64,000 bases of DNA from Chryseobacterium ginsenosidimutans (GTDB lineage Bacteria; Bacteroidota; Bacteroidia; Flavobacteriales; Weeksellaceae): the NCBI RefSeq assembly GCF_024807225.1, contig NZ_JANUCO010000001.1, positions 4,278,001 to 4,342,000 on the forward strand, given 5' to 3'. Position 1 is the stretch's first letter. Every line of letters begins with the position of its first letter. The notes beneath the pieces were generated by a model. That model did not search any database. It saw only the letters and a list, made by a program, of their open reading frames with translations, and was not told where the DNA came from. The position numbers and the translations under genes were made by a program. Below, piece by piece: positions 1 through 9,441 of the stretch.

Positions 1-52
1 TGAACTATATTAATATAATTCTTATTTTAGTTGATAAAATATCATTAATTAA

Positions 53-959
53 ATGAAAGTTACTTTCGAACGAGTGATCCCCGATGAAAAGAGCTCTTTT
101 CGCACGATTCACAACAACTCACCTATCTCAGAATTCAAATGGGAGTATCATTATCATCCCGAAATTGAGCTTGTATGCGTGATTTCCGGGAGCGGAAACT
201 CGTCACGTCGGTTATCATAAAAGCAATTATACGAATGGCGATTTGGTGTTGATCGGCTCTAATATTCCACATTCCGGATTTGGATTGAATTCTATTGATC
301 CGCATGAAGAAATTGTACTTCAGTTCAAGGAAGAAATTTTGCAATTTCCACAACTGGAAGTCGAATCAAGATGGATTAAAGATTTATTGGAGCTTTCAAA
401 ATACGGAATTAAGTTTCACAGAAAAATTAAAAAAGCAATGATTCCAAAACTGCGACTGATGCTGGAATCTGAAGGCTATAAAAGATATTTATTGTTATTG
501 GAAATCTTGTTTGAACTTTCAAAATCTAAAGATTACGAGCTTTTGAATAACGAAATCATGCCTTATACCATCATTTCAAAAAACAAAACGAGGCTGGAAA
601 ATATTTTCACCTATGTTGAACATAATTACGACAAGGAAATTAATATTGATGATGTTGCAAAACTAGCGAACCTTACGTTACCGGCTTTCTGTAATTTTTT
701 CAAAAAAGCAACCCAAATTACGTTTACAGAATTTGTGAACCGATATCGTATCAACAAAGCTTGTTTATTAATGGCACAGGATAAAAGTATCTCAGAATGC
801 AGCTATAGTTGCGGTTTTAACAATGTGACTTACTTCAACAGAATGTTTAAAAAATACACGGAAAAAACACCGTCGGAGTTTATCAAGAATTTCTCGCATA
901 ATAAAGTAAATGTGGATTTAAAAGTTGAAAAGGAAATAAAAATTAAAGTAAGTTTTTAA
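53..959 (+). pseudogene. AraC-family transcriptional regulator, split by a +1 frameshift
   Basis: An ATG at 53 opens a frame reading MKVTFERVIPDEKSS and an HYHPEIELV cupin segment, but it stops at about 218. The next frame continues without loss as TRHVGYHKSNYTNGDLVLIG and runs to 959. One extra A in the AAA run at 196-198 explains the break, and removing it gives a protein of about 301 residues, normal for the family. The N-terminal cupin-like sensor (about residues 1-100) is followed by two helix-turn-helix motifs in the last 100 residues (NIDDVAKLANLTLPAFCNFF and ISECSYSCGFNNVTYFNRMF). The effector and targets are unknown. A sequencing indel is as likely as a real mutation. Confidence 0.85.
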
Positions 960-979
960 ATAAATTCAATTACATCTAT

Positions 980-1368
980 TTATCCCCAATAATGAACATT
1001 GTAAATATGTGGATAACTTTAAAATTAGCATACAACTCACAGATAATCAATTATCAAAAAATCATAATTCAGGAAAAATAATCCACAAAAATGATTTTAA
1101 ACTTATCAATAATAACTCACAAATTTATTTTTTAGGTTAAATCTAAAACGGATTGAGTTTTATCCACAATAAAATGTTAATAAGCATATGAAAACTCTGT
1201 GGATAACTTATGAATAAAAAATTAACAATCTGATTATCAATAAATAATAATATAAATTCAAAAATTATATTAATTGTAAAACTGAGAGTATTTTGATTAA
1301 AAAAAAACTAAACACTTCAATTTATCCACAAAAAATGTGGGTAAGTATGTGGAAAACATTGTGGATAA
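980..1368. other. oriC: Candidate replication origin: DnaA-box cluster with AT-rich unwinding segment
   Basis: This gene-free stretch holds five perfect DnaA boxes TTATCCACA or its complement: 1008-1016 (-), 1160-1168 (+), 1198-1206 (-), 1322-1330 (+) and 1360-1368 (-). One-mismatch copies lie at 980-988, 1079-1087, 1336-1344 and 1348-1356. A further perfect copy is at 2049-2057, just upstream of the redoxin gene. The segment 1207-1320 is about 85% A+T by my count and could act as the unwinding element. No dnaA gene is nearby, which does not exclude an origin. A DnaA-titration site is the alternative. Confidence 0.65.
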
Positions 1369-1403
1369 CTTCACAACTATCATATTATCAATTAATAACA
1401 AAA

Positions 1404-1432
1404 AAAAGCCGTTCCCAAAAGAACAGCTTTTA
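1404..1432 (-). terminator. Rho-independent terminator of the redoxin gene
   Basis: An 11-bp stem with one mismatch (AAAAGCCGTTC against GAACAGCTTTT) is followed on the minus strand by a run of T residues. It lies about 50 bases past the stop codon of the minus-strand redoxin gene and also closes the candidate origin region on that side. Confidence 0.7.
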
Positions 1433-1483
1433 TATTATCGAATGGCAAACTGTCAACTAACAACCTGCAACAGACAACTTATA

Positions 1484-2038
1484 TTATATCCACTTAATAT
1501 TACAACCCATGCTCGGTCTTTGGATATTTTCCTGCGGTTCTCCTAACAAAAGGTTTTCAAAAGCAATAATTAAATCTTCCCCCGTCACATCTTTATGATT
1601 TCCCGGTCTTGAATCATCTATCTGTCCTCTATAGATAAGGTCTAATTTTTCATCAAAGAAAAAGAAATCGGGTGTACAAGCTGCATCGTATGCTTTTGCA
1701 ATCGCTTGGCTTTCGTCATATAAATAAGGAAAGTCAAAATTTCTTTCGATCTGGAATTCGATCATTTTTTCCGGAGAATCCGCAGGATATTTTTCTGCAT
1801 TATTCGAGTTGATCGCGATAAACTCAATTCCTCTTTCATTATAATCTTCATACAGCTCGTTCAGCTTATCAATGGCATGAAGAACAAACGGACAATGGTT
1901 GCACATAAAGATCACCAATGTTCCTTTTTCTCCTTTCAGGTCATCGAGTGACTGATTTTCGTTAGTTTTTGATGGGTTTGGAAGCTCAAAAAACGGTGCT
2001 TTTGTACCCAATTCTATCATATTTGAGGGAGTGTCCAT
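1484..2038 (-). CDS. Thioredoxin-fold redoxin (AhpC/TSA-like) protein
   Basis: A 184-residue cytoplasmic protein with no signal peptide. The redoxin fold is marked by GTKAPFFELPNP near the N-terminus and the redox motif CNHCPF at about residues 46-51, so it keeps a CxxC pair and probably acts as a thiol peroxidase or oxidoreductase. Further conserved-looking segments are AACTPDFFFFD and the C-terminal SMGCNIKW. The start at 2038 is used; a second ATG seven codons in is possible. A perfect DnaA box at 2049-2057 lies just upstream. It stands alone and its physiological partner is not evident. Confidence 0.85.
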   Translation of the reverse strand: MDTPSNMIELGTKAPFFELPNPSKTNENQSLDDLKGEKGTLVIFMCNHCPFVLHAIDKLNELYEDYNERGIEFIAINSNNAEKYPADSPEKMIEFQIERNFDFPYLYDESQAIAKAYDAACTPDFFFFDEKLDLIYRGQIDDSRPGNHKDVTGEDLIIAFENLLLGEPQENIQRPSMGCNIKWI

Positions 2039-2133
2039 ATTTTTTTATTTATCCACAAAGATAAAAATTTCTTTTATTAATAGTCTATTCAGGAATTTAT
2101 AAACTTGCGTTAAAAGTTAAAGTTTAAATAACA

Positions 2134-2166
2134 TTTGGAAGATATATTAAAAAGTTTGTAGTTTTG
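2134..2166 (+). promoter_or_regulatory. tetR promoter, Bacteroidota type
   Basis: TTTG at 2134-2137 and TAGTTTTG at 2159-2166 match the Bacteroidota -33/-7 consensus TTTG...TAnnTTTG with 21 bases between them. The predicted start falls inside the operator palindrome that begins at 2167. Confidence 0.7.
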
Positions 2167-2179
2167 CTAACACTGTTAG
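2167..2179. promoter_or_regulatory. Operator palindrome on the tetR start site
   Basis: CTAACACTGTTAG is a perfect palindrome of two 6-base arms around one base. It begins directly after the -7 element and would cover the transcription start, as expected for autorepression. The same core recurs three times before the efflux genes. Confidence 0.7.
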
Positions 2180-2191
2180 TAAATAAAAATC

Positions 2192-2788
2192 ATGGGTTTA
2201 CATGAACGTCGCCAAAGAGAAAAAGAATCAATACGTGCCAATATTTTGGATGCGGCTTTTTCTTTGGCTAAAACCGAAGGGTGGGCTTCACTTTCCATGA
2301 GAAAAATTGCCGATGCTATTGAGTACAGCGCACCGGTAGTTTACGATCATTTTGAAAACAAAGAAGCTATTTTATACGAGATTTCGTTGAATGGTTTCCA
2401 TTGTTTGCACATAGAATTGTTGAAAGCTCAGAGAGAACACGACAATCCGGAAGACCAATTGAAGGCTATTGTAGATGCTTACTGGAAGTTTGCATTCAAA
2501 AACAAAGAGTATTATCAGCTGATGTTCGGATTGGGGATGCAATGTAGCGGAAGAGGAATGATGAAAGAAGAATTTTCGTCGTTTCAGGATATGCTTTACG
2601 ATTGCACGTATGAAATTATTAAGAAAAACGGATCTAAACCGGAAAATGCATGCCACATGTCTCACGCTTTATTTTCAGCGGTACATGGATTGATCTCGAT
2701 CATGATGATGCGTAACGACGATATCCCTTCTACGATGAACAAAACGACTTTGGATGAAACAGTTTCTGCTTTCGTGAAGTCTTTGTAA
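2192..2788 (+). CDS. TetR/AcrR-family repressor of the RND efflux locus
   Basis: A 198-residue regulator. The N-terminal helix-turn-helix covers about residues 14-58 (ILDAAFSLAKTEGW, then LSMRKIADAIEYSAPVVYDHF and FENKEAIL). The remainder is an all-helical ligand-binding and dimerisation domain with the MFGLGMQCSG segment and a TetR_C-type HALFSAVHGL. It is the first gene of a co-directional tetR-adaptor-pump-channel locus, the usual layout for local drug-responsive repression. Its own start site and the pump promoter region share the motif (T/C)TAACACyGTTAG, so it very probably represses both. The ligand is unknown. Confidence 0.9.
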   Translation: MGLHERRQREKESIRANILDAAFSLAKTEGWASLSMRKIADAIEYSAPVVYDHFENKEAILYEISLNGFHCLHIELLKAQREHDNPEDQLKAIVDAYWKFAFKNKEYYQLMFGLGMQCSGRGMMKEEFSSFQDMLYDCTYEIIKKNGSKPENACHMSHALFSAVHGLISIMMMRNDDIPSTMNKTTLDETVSAFVKSL

Positions 2789-2807
2789 TTTTTTTTTGAA
2801 CTAAAAA

Positions 2808-2820
2808 TTAACACCGTTAG
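2808..2820. promoter_or_regulatory. Operator-like site 1 upstream of the efflux genes
   Basis: TTAACACCGTTAG matches the tetR palindrome except at the first and central-right positions. It follows a T tract and the sequence TTGAACTAA. A stretch of about 40 bases around it is repeated almost exactly at 3059-3095. Confidence 0.6.
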
Positions 2821-2938
2821 GAATATTAACGCCTTATTAATTTAAATTAATAATTTAAAACGAATTAAAAAATTAAAAACCAATTATGTAAGATTTTGAA
2901 AATGAAATAGAAAGAAGCAATTTTTTTTATTTTAACAC

Positions 2939-2951
2939 TTAACACCGTTAG
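2939..2951. promoter_or_regulatory. Operator-like site 2 upstream of the efflux genes
   Basis: TTAACACCGTTAG again, here preceded by CAC and followed by TAAAAATAAC. The gap 2789-3161 contains no gene; this site, its two sister copies and AT-rich filler are what it holds. Confidence 0.6.
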
Positions 2952-3076
2952 TAAAAATAACACACTACACACCTCATCTTAACCATACTTAAACCAACAT
3001 TAAAAACAATTCAATTATGGAAACGCCGATCTAAAATCGAGTATTACAATTCTGTAAATTTTTTTTGAACTAACTA

Positions 3077-3089
3077 TTAACACCGTTAG
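3077..3089. promoter_or_regulatory. Operator-like site 3 upstream of the efflux genes
   Basis: TTAACACCGTTAG, 72 bases before the adaptor start codon. It is embedded in the second copy of the roughly 40-base repeat seen at site 1. Being nearest the adaptor gene, it is the most likely to block its transcription. Confidence 0.6.
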
Positions 3090-3161
3090 GAAATATAACA
3101 GGATTTAAATTAAAAACATTATTATTTAATCTAACACTTCATTAAAAAACTTAAATCAAAA

Positions 3162-4322
3162 ATGAAAATACCTGGAAAAATAAGGTTTATCGTACTTATA
3201 TCAAGTATTATCCTTTTACAAAACTGCACAAAGGCCGCTGAAGGGGCAAATATGGCTCCTCCAACTCCAGAACTGCCTGTTTATACAGTAATTTCGTCAC
3301 CAGCTACAACATATCAGGAATTCCCTACCGCTTTGGAAGGAAAGAACAATGTAGAAATCAGATCGCAGGTAGACGGATATTTAGATAGAATTTATGTGGA
3401 AGAAGGCGCTTATGTAAGAGCCGGACAACCCTTATTCAAAATAGATTCAAGAGCTTACGGAGAGCAAATGAATATGGCAAATGCTAATTTACAGGTTGCC
3501 AACGCCAATATCCAAAAAGCAAAAGTGGAAGTTGACAGATTGGAACCTCTTGTTGCTGCAAAAGTAGTTTCTGATGTACAACTAAGAACTGCAAAAGCAA
3601 ATTATGCAGCCGCAGTTGCCGCAGCTTCACAGGCGAAAGCTTCTGTTGGTGGCGCAAAAATTAATGTAGGATTTACAACCATCACAGCTCCGGTAAGCGG
3701 ATATATCGGTAGAATTCCTTACAAAAAAGGAAGTCTGATTTCAAGAACAGATCCTAGTCCATTGACTTTATTGTCAGACATCAGCGAAATCTACGCCTAC
3801 TTTTCTTTAAGCGAACTTGATTTTATTGCTTTTCAAAATAAATATCAAGGCGCAACTTTAGAAGAAAAACTAAAAGATATGCCGATGGTAGAATTGGTAA
3901 TCGCAGACAACAGCATTTATCCTCAAAAAGGTAAAATGACTATTGTTGACGGACAATTTGATAAAACAACAGGCGCCATCAGTGTTCGTGCGGTTTTCCC
4001 AAATACAAACGGATCATTGAGAACAGGAAACACAGGACGTGTTCGTATGCCTCAATTAATGTCGAATGCTGTGATAATTCCGCAAGAATCTACTTTCGAA
4101 ATTCAGGATAAAACTTACGTTTATGTTGTCGGAAAAGATCAGAAAGTTACCAGCAAACCTATCAAAATTTCAGGAAAAACTGAAAACTATTACTTTATTT
4201 CTGAAGGTTTACAGCCAGGAGAAAAAATAGTTTATGTAGGATTGGGTAGCTTAAAAGACGGAGTTTCTATCAAAGCAAAACCTATTTCTTCTGACAGTTT
4301 GCTTAAAGCAAAACCGTTGTAA
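3162..4322 (+). CDS. RND efflux periplasmic adaptor (membrane fusion protein)
   Basis: A 386-residue lipoprotein. The signal ends in a lipobox-like LLQNC at about residues 18-22, so it is probably anchored in the inner membrane. It has the AcrA/MexA architecture: a split biotinyl-lipoyl domain (EIRSQVDGYLDRIYVEEGAY near residue 66 and APVSGYIGRIPYKKGS near residue 176) around an alpha-helical hairpin (about 95-165, rich in Ala, Lys and Val), then beta-barrel and membrane-proximal domains. It links the pump encoded next to an outer membrane channel. It lies 224 bases upstream of the pump gene and probably shares its TetR-controlled transcript. Confidence 0.93.
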   Translation: MKIPGKIRFIVLISSIILLQNCTKAAEGANMAPPTPELPVYTVISSPATTYQEFPTALEGKNNVEIRSQVDGYLDRIYVEEGAYVRAGQPLFKIDSRAYGEQMNMANANLQVANANIQKAKVEVDRLEPLVAAKVVSDVQLRTAKANYAAAVAAASQAKASVGGAKINVGFTTITAPVSGYIGRIPYKKGSLISRTDPSPLTLLSDISEIYAYFSLSELDFIAFQNKYQGATLEEKLKDMPMVELVIADNSIYPQKGKMTIVDGQFDKTTGAISVRAVFPNTNGSLRTGNTGRVRMPQLMSNAVIIPQESTFEIQDKTYVYVVGKDQKVTSKPIKISGKTENYYFISEGLQPGEKIVYVGLGSLKDGVSIKAKPISSDSLLKAKPL

Positions 4323-4546
4323 CTGTTTACGCTTTTTAACCACAAAAGATTCAAAAGTCTTTTAACACTTAAGTAATTTAAAGTTAAAAATAATCTGTTT
4401 AAAAAAGTACACATGAGTTTTTTGAAAATCATTGATTTTCATCCAAAGTGGACTTCCATGATAAGTTTTTAATTAAAGCTAAAAGCAATTTAAGTGTTTA
4501 AAATTTAGGCTAAAAAGTTTAAGCGACATTAAAAAATAAACTTCTT
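4323..4546. repeat. Intergenic hairpin-rich sequence inside the efflux locus
   Basis: A 224-base gap with no gene. It contains a sequence reading accacaaaagattcaaaag and a perfect short hairpin GAAAATCA/TGATTTTC near 4425-4441. Similar sequence with the accacaaaa core occurs at 7765-7800, and on the minus strand at 18800-18862, so it looks like a degraded member of a dispersed intergenic family. Confidence 0.35.
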
Positions 4547-7500
4547 ATGTTAAAACAATTTATAGAAAGACCGGTACTTTCAACGGTCATCTCCATAATA
4601 CTTTTATTATTGGGGGCATTGTCCCTCTTTAATTTACCCATCGCCCTCTTTCCGGATATTGCGCCACCAAGTGTTCAGGTGACGGCATTTTATCCGGGAG
4701 CGAATGCGGAAGTTGTAGCCCGTTCGGTTGCGACACCGATTGAAGAAGCGGTAAACGGAGTTGAGAACATGACGTACATGACCTCAAATTCCAGTAACGA
4801 CGGAACCATGACCTTGAGTGTATTTTTCAAACAGGGATCAGATGCAGATAATGCTGCCGTAAACGTTCAAAACCGTGTATCCAAAGCGATGAGCCAGCTT
4901 CCACAAGAGGTTGTACAAGCGGGAATTTCCACGCAGAAAGTTCAAAACAGTATGATTATGTTTATGGGATTATCAAGTGATGACCCGAAGCAATACGATG
5001 AGCTTTTCCTTCAGAATTATTTGAAAATCAATGTTATTCCACAAATTCAGCGTATTCCGGGGGTTGCTCAGGCGCAGGTTTTCGGAACGAGAGATTATTC
5101 AATGAGACTTTGGCTGAAACCGGATAGATTAGCGGCTAACAATCTTTCTCCACAGGAAGTTTTGGCAGCAGTAAAAGATCATAACCTGGAAGCAGCTCCC
5201 GGTCGTCTTGGACAAGGAAGTAAGGAAACTTACGAATATATCTTAAAATATAAAGGTAAATTAAATAAAAACGAAGACTACGAAAACATTGCCATCAAAG
5301 CGAACAGCGACGGTTCTTTCCTAAGACTGAAAGATGTGGCAAGAGTAGAATTCGGTTCTTATACATACACAGCAGCTAACAGAGTGGATGGTAAGCCCGT
5401 TGCCGGATTTGCCATCCTTCAAACTGCAGGTTCAAACGCCAACGAAATCTTAACTGAAATTGAAAAACAGGTCGATCAGATGAAAACTACGCTTCCAAAA
5501 GGAGTTGAACCGATCATCATGTACAATTCTAAGGATTTCCTGGATGCGTCTATTCATCAGGTTGTTGAGACTTTAGTGATTGCATTCGTTTTGGTATTTA
5601 TTGTAGTATTTATTTTCCTTCAGGATTTCAGATCTACCTTAATTCCTGCGATTGCCGTTCCTGTAGCGATTATCGGTACCTTCTTTTTCTTACAATTATT
5701 TGGATTCAGTATCAATATGTTGACCCTGTTCGCATTGGTACTCGCCATTGGTATTGTGGTGGATGATGCGATTGTTGTGGTAGAAGCCGTCCATTCTAAA
5801 ATGGAACGTACAGGAATGCCTGTGGAACATGCTACAGTGAGTTCAATGAGTGAAATTTCCGGTGCGATTATTTCCATTACATTGGTAATGTGTGCCGTAT
5901 TTATTCCGGTTGGTTTCATGCAGGGTCCTGCGGGAGTTTTCTACAGACAGTTTGCCTTTACATTGGTAATTGCGATTCTGATTTCTGCAGTTAACGCCTT
6001 AACATTAAGTCCGGCTTTATGTGCAATGTTCCTGAATGATCCTCAAGGGACACACGGTGAGCATGGGAAGAAAACAGGTTTTGGAGCAAGATTTTTCAAT
6101 GCTTTCAATGCAAGTTTTGATAACATGACCAGAAAATACATCTATAGCCTTAAATTTTTAATTAAAAATAAATGGGTTGCAATCGGTGGTTTAGCCCTTC
6201 TTATTGCTTCAAGTGTTTTCTTGATTAAAAAAGCTCCGTCTGGATTTATTCCGACAGAAGATCAAGGTTTCATTTTGTATGCTGTGAACACCCCTCCTGG
6301 AAGTTCATTAGACAGAACGCATAAAGCAACTGAACAGATTGATAAAATCATCGACGGTGAAAAAGCAAAAAATCACCTTTGGGTTGCAGATGGTCTGAAC
6401 TTTATCAGTAATGCCAATGCTTCACCGTATTCTGCAGGTTTTATTAAGCTTAAAGATTATGAGCAGCGTGGTGAAATGAAAGATCCCGATCAGATTGCAG
6501 CAGCATTAACAGGAAAGGTAGCACAAGTGAAAGATGCGAATGCATTCTTCTTCAACTTCCCTACCATTCAGGGATTTGGTAACGTTTCCGGTTTCGAATT
6601 TATGCTTCAGGATAAAACCAACGGTTCTTTTGAACAATTAGGAACAACAACTCAGGCATTTATTGGAGAATTAATGAAACGTCCGGAAATTGCGTTCGCC
6701 TTTACAACATATGCAGCCGGAAATCCACAATATACAATTGATGTAGATTCAGATAAAGCGAATCAGTTGGGAGTTTCGATTACAGAATTGATGCAGACTA
6801 TGCAGATCTATTATGGAAGTAGCTTCGTCTCAGATTTCAACAGATTCGGAAAATACTACAGAGTAATGGCTCAGGCGGATATTCCTTATCGTACAGATGC
6901 GAATTCTTTGGAAGGAATTTATGTTAAAAATAAATCAGGCGAAATGGTTCCTGTAAAAACATTAGTGACTTTAAAAAGAACTTTCGGACCTGAAACGGTG
7001 ACAAGAAATAACCTATTCAACGCGGTTACGATCAACGGAACACCAAAACCTGGTTACAGTACCGGAGATGCGATTAAAGCCGTAGAAGAAACTGCTCAAA
7101 AATCACTTCCAAGAGGTTTCGGATATGAATGGACAGGAATTACCCGTGAGGAAATCAAAACTGGTGGACAAACGACTTTCATCTTTGCATTAAGTATCTT
7201 ATTTGTGTATTTCTTACTGGCAGCTCAATATGAAAGTTATATTCTTCCGTTTGCGGTTATTTTAACGATTCCTACAGGGATTTTCGGAGTATTTGCGTTC
7301 ACAGGATTAGCCGGAATTGATAATAACATTTACGTTCAGGTTGGTTTAATCATGCTCGTCGGATTGTTAGCGAAAAATGCGATCCTGATTGTAGAATTTG
7401 CCGTCCAAAGAAGAAAAGCAGGAAGAACGTTACTTGAATCTGCACTTCAGGCTTCAAGATTACGTTTAAGACCGATTTTGATGACTTCATTTGCCTTCAT

Positions 7501-7729
7501 CGTGGGGATGCTTCCATTAGTTTGGTCACAAGGTGCGGCTGCAAAAGGTAACCATTCTATCGGTATCAGTACAGTTGGAGGAATGTTCACAGGGGTTGTA
7601 TTCGGGATTTTCATCATTCCTGTAATGTTTGTAATCTTCCAGTATTTACATGAAAAAATGCCGAGCAGAAAAAACAAAAGACTTCAAAAACAAAAATTGG
7701 AGGCAGAACTTTTAGCAACTGCTCATTAA
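4547..7729 (+). CDS. RND multidrug efflux permease (HAE-1/AcrB family)
   Basis: A 1060-residue inner membrane proton-drug antiporter, full length for the AcrB/MexB group. It has the expected first helix (FIERPVLSTVISIILLLLG), porter-domain segments (VQVTAFYPGANAEVVARSVA), and the proton-relay aspartate pair in GIVVDDAIVVVEAV at residues 406-407. Two internally duplicated halves each carry six membrane helices, and the second half keeps GLLAKNAILIVEFA. It exports drugs or other amphiphiles through the adaptor encoded before it and the channel encoded after it. The substrate range cannot be read from sequence. Confidence 0.95.
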   Translation: MLKQFIERPVLSTVISIILLLLGALSLFNLPIALFPDIAPPSVQVTAFYPGANAEVVARSVATPIEEAVNGVENMTYMTSNSSNDGTMTLSVFFKQGSDADNAAVNVQNRVSKAMSQLPQEVVQAGISTQKVQNSMIMFMGLSSDDPKQYDELFLQNYLKINVIPQIQRIPGVAQAQVFGTRDYSMRLWLKPDRLAANNLSPQEVLAAVKDHNLEAAPGRLGQGSKETYEYILKYKGKLNKNEDYENIAIKANSDGSFLRLKDVARVEFGSYTYTAANRVDGKPVAGFAILQTAGSNANEILTEIEKQVDQMKTTLPKGVEPIIMYNSKDFLDASIHQVVETLVIAFVLVFIVVFIFLQDFRSTLIPAIAVPVAIIGTFFFLQLFGFSINMLTLFALVLAIGIVVDDAIVVVEAVHSKMERTGMPVEHATVSSMSEISGAIISITLVMCAVFIPVGFMQGPAGVFYRQFAFTLVIAILISAVNALTLSPALCAMFLNDPQGTHGEHGKKTGFGARFFNAFNASFDNMTRKYIYSLKFLIKNKWVAIGGLALLIASSVFLIKKAPSGFIPTEDQGFILYAVNTPPGSSLDRTHKATEQIDKIIDGEKAKNHLWVADGLNFISNANASPYSAGFIKLKDYEQRGEMKDPDQIAAALTGKVAQVKDANAFFFNFPTIQGFGNVSGFEFMLQDKTNGSFEQLGTTTQAFIGELMKRPEIAFAFTTYAAGNPQYTIDVDSDKANQLGVSITELMQTMQIYYGSSFVSDFNRFGKYYRVMAQADIPYRTDANSLEGIYVKNKSGEMVPVKTLVTLKRTFGPETVTRNNLFNAVTINGTPKPGYSTGDAIKAVEETAQKSLPRGFGYEWTGITREEIKTGGQTTFIFALSILFVYFLLAAQYESYILPFAVILTIPTGIFGVFAFTGLAGIDNNIYVQVGLIMLVGLLAKNAILIVEFAVQRRKAGRTLLESALQASRLRLRPILMTSFAFIVGMLPLVWSQGAAAKGNHSIGISTVGGMFTGVVFGIFIIPVMFVIFQYLHEKMPSRKNKRLQKQKLEAELLATAH

Positions 7730-8004
7730 TAAAAAATGATTTACAAAACTTTGAGAGTATTTTAAACCACAAAATATTTATACAGTATTTATTTTAAGTT
7801 AAATGTTTGAAAATAGAAAGAACACATACGTTTTTATAGCACAAGCATCTGTGAAAATCTGTGTAATCTGTGGGGAAAATAAAATAGAGAAGCAACTATT
7901 CAAACTATATCATAAAAAAGCAAAGTATTTTCTCCTACTAAAGACGTCTTTGCTCCACAACTTCTCAAAGTTTTGTAATCAATAAAAAGTCATATTTAAA
8001 AATT
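7730..8004. repeat. Intergenic repeat-like sequence before the channel gene
   Basis: A 275-base gap. The part around 7840-7880 reads ctgtgaaaatctgtgtaat, close to segments of the large dispersed repeat at 30.5-30.9 kb and 49.1-49.5 kb. An open frame over it (7803-7985) looks like chance. Confidence 0.4.
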
Positions 8005-9417
8005 ATGAAAAGAATAATAAATATCATTATCGCTTTTGGACTTGCTTTAGGTTCGGTCTCTTGCGTGTCAAAACTGGCATACAAGGAACCTGATGTTGAG
8101 CTTCCGGAAACGTTCAAATATACCGCAACTGCCGATACAGCAAGTGTAGCAAATTTGGAATGGAAACAGTTTTTCAGCGATCCGATCTTGCAAAACTTAA
8201 TCGAAAAAGGAATTAAAAACAATTACGATTTACAGATTGCATTAAAACAGGTTGCTTCTTCACAAGAGAAATTAAAACAGGCAAAATACCTTCAATATCC
8301 TGATGTCGGTTTCGGAGTTTCAGCGCAAATTTCAAAACCTTCAAAAAACAGCATGAACGGGCAAAGCTTAAATCTATTTTTAGGAAAAAGCTATGTTGAA
8401 GATTACAATGCAGCCTTCAATCTTTCTTGGGAAGCCGATATTTGGGGTAAAATAAAGAATCAGCAGGAAGTTTCGAAAATGCAGTATCTGCAGACTTATG
8501 AAGCGACAAAAGCAATTCAGACGCAGGTTGTTGCGGCAATTGCTCAAGGTTATTATAATTTATTGATGCTTGATAAACAGTTACAGATTGCAAAATCAAA
8601 TTTAGAATTAAGCAACAATACCCTTTCTCTTACTGAAAAATTGTGGCAAAGCGGTGATACGACTTCTTTGGGAGTTCAGCAAGCAACCGCACAAAAGCAA
8701 TCGACAGAACTTTTGATCACTCAATTAGAGCAAAATATCGCGATTCAGGAAAATGCATTGAGTATTTTGGTGGGTGAAAACCCAAATAAAGTTGACAGAA
8801 CGATTGAAATGTCCGACACTTCTTTACCACAAGATCTTTCTGCGGGACTTCCTGCAGCGATGGTAAGTCGTCGTCCTGATGTTCGTCAGCAAGAATTGGT
8901 GTTGTTGGAATCTAACTCAATGGTGGGAATTGCTCAGGCAAATATGTATCCTTCATTGAAAATTACAGCAAACGGAGGCGTAAATTCATTTAAAATTGAT
9001 AACTGGTTTCAGATTCCGGCTTCATTATTCGGTTCTGTGTTGGGAGGATTGACTCAGCCTATTTTCCAGAAAAGACAATTGAAAACAGATTTAAATGTTG
9101 CTAAAATCCAGAGAGAGAAAAACGTATTGGCGTTCCGTCAATCTGTTTTGAATGCTGTGGGTGAAGTTTCTGATGCGTTGGTTTCTAACGAAAGCTTAAA
9201 AGTTCAGGAACAAAAAGCAACAGAACAGGTAACAACGTTGAAAAACGGAATAAAAAGTGCCGAAATGTTGTACAAAGGCGGAATGGCAAATTACTTAGAA
9301 GTGATTACAGCTCAGGGAAATTCTCTACAGGCTGAACTGAATCTTGCGTCCGTAAAAAGACAGAGATTGAGCAGTATTGTAGATCTATACCGAGCTCTAG
9401 GTGGCGGTTGGAAGTAG
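8005..9417 (+). CDS. Efflux outer membrane channel (OprM/NodT family lipoprotein)
   Basis: A 470-residue outer membrane factor. The signal ends with a lipobox GSVSC at about residues 16-20, so it is a lipid-anchored trimeric tunnel protein of the OprM type. Two OEP repeats are visible: one from about 65-255 (IKNNYDLQIALKQVASSQEKL, then EKLWQSGDTTSLGVQQ) and one from about 285-465 (SRRPDVRQQELVLLESN, then YKGGMANYLEVITAQ). It completes the tripartite pump with the two upstream genes. It lies 275 bases after the permease and is followed by a strong terminator. Confidence 0.93.
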   Translation: MKRIINIIIAFGLALGSVSCVSKLAYKEPDVELPETFKYTATADTASVANLEWKQFFSDPILQNLIEKGIKNNYDLQIALKQVASSQEKLKQAKYLQYPDVGFGVSAQISKPSKNSMNGQSLNLFLGKSYVEDYNAAFNLSWEADIWGKIKNQQEVSKMQYLQTYEATKAIQTQVVAAIAQGYYNLLMLDKQLQIAKSNLELSNNTLSLTEKLWQSGDTTSLGVQQATAQKQSTELLITQLEQNIAIQENALSILVGENPNKVDRTIEMSDTSLPQDLSAGLPAAMVSRRPDVRQQELVLLESNSMVGIAQANMYPSLKITANGGVNSFKIDNWFQIPASLFGSVLGGLTQPIFQKRQLKTDLNVAKIQREKNVLAFRQSVLNAVGEVSDALVSNESLKVQEQKATEQVTTLKNGIKSAEMLYKGGMANYLEVITAQGNSLQAELNLASVKRQRLSSIVDLYRALGGGWK

Positions 9418-9441
9418 TAAATTTAATTATATTGTTAATGG

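Noticed and set aside
1337..1546. A plus-strand open frame of 69 codons
   Set aside because: It runs through DnaA boxes, the redoxin terminator and the 3' end of the redoxin gene, with no recognisable protein features.
5620..5919. A 99-codon minus-strand frame inside the efflux permease
   Set aside because: It is a shadow of a clearly coding gene.
7803..7985. A 60-codon open frame before the channel gene
   Set aside because: It overlaps dispersed-repeat-like sequence and has no domain or signal; it looks like chance.
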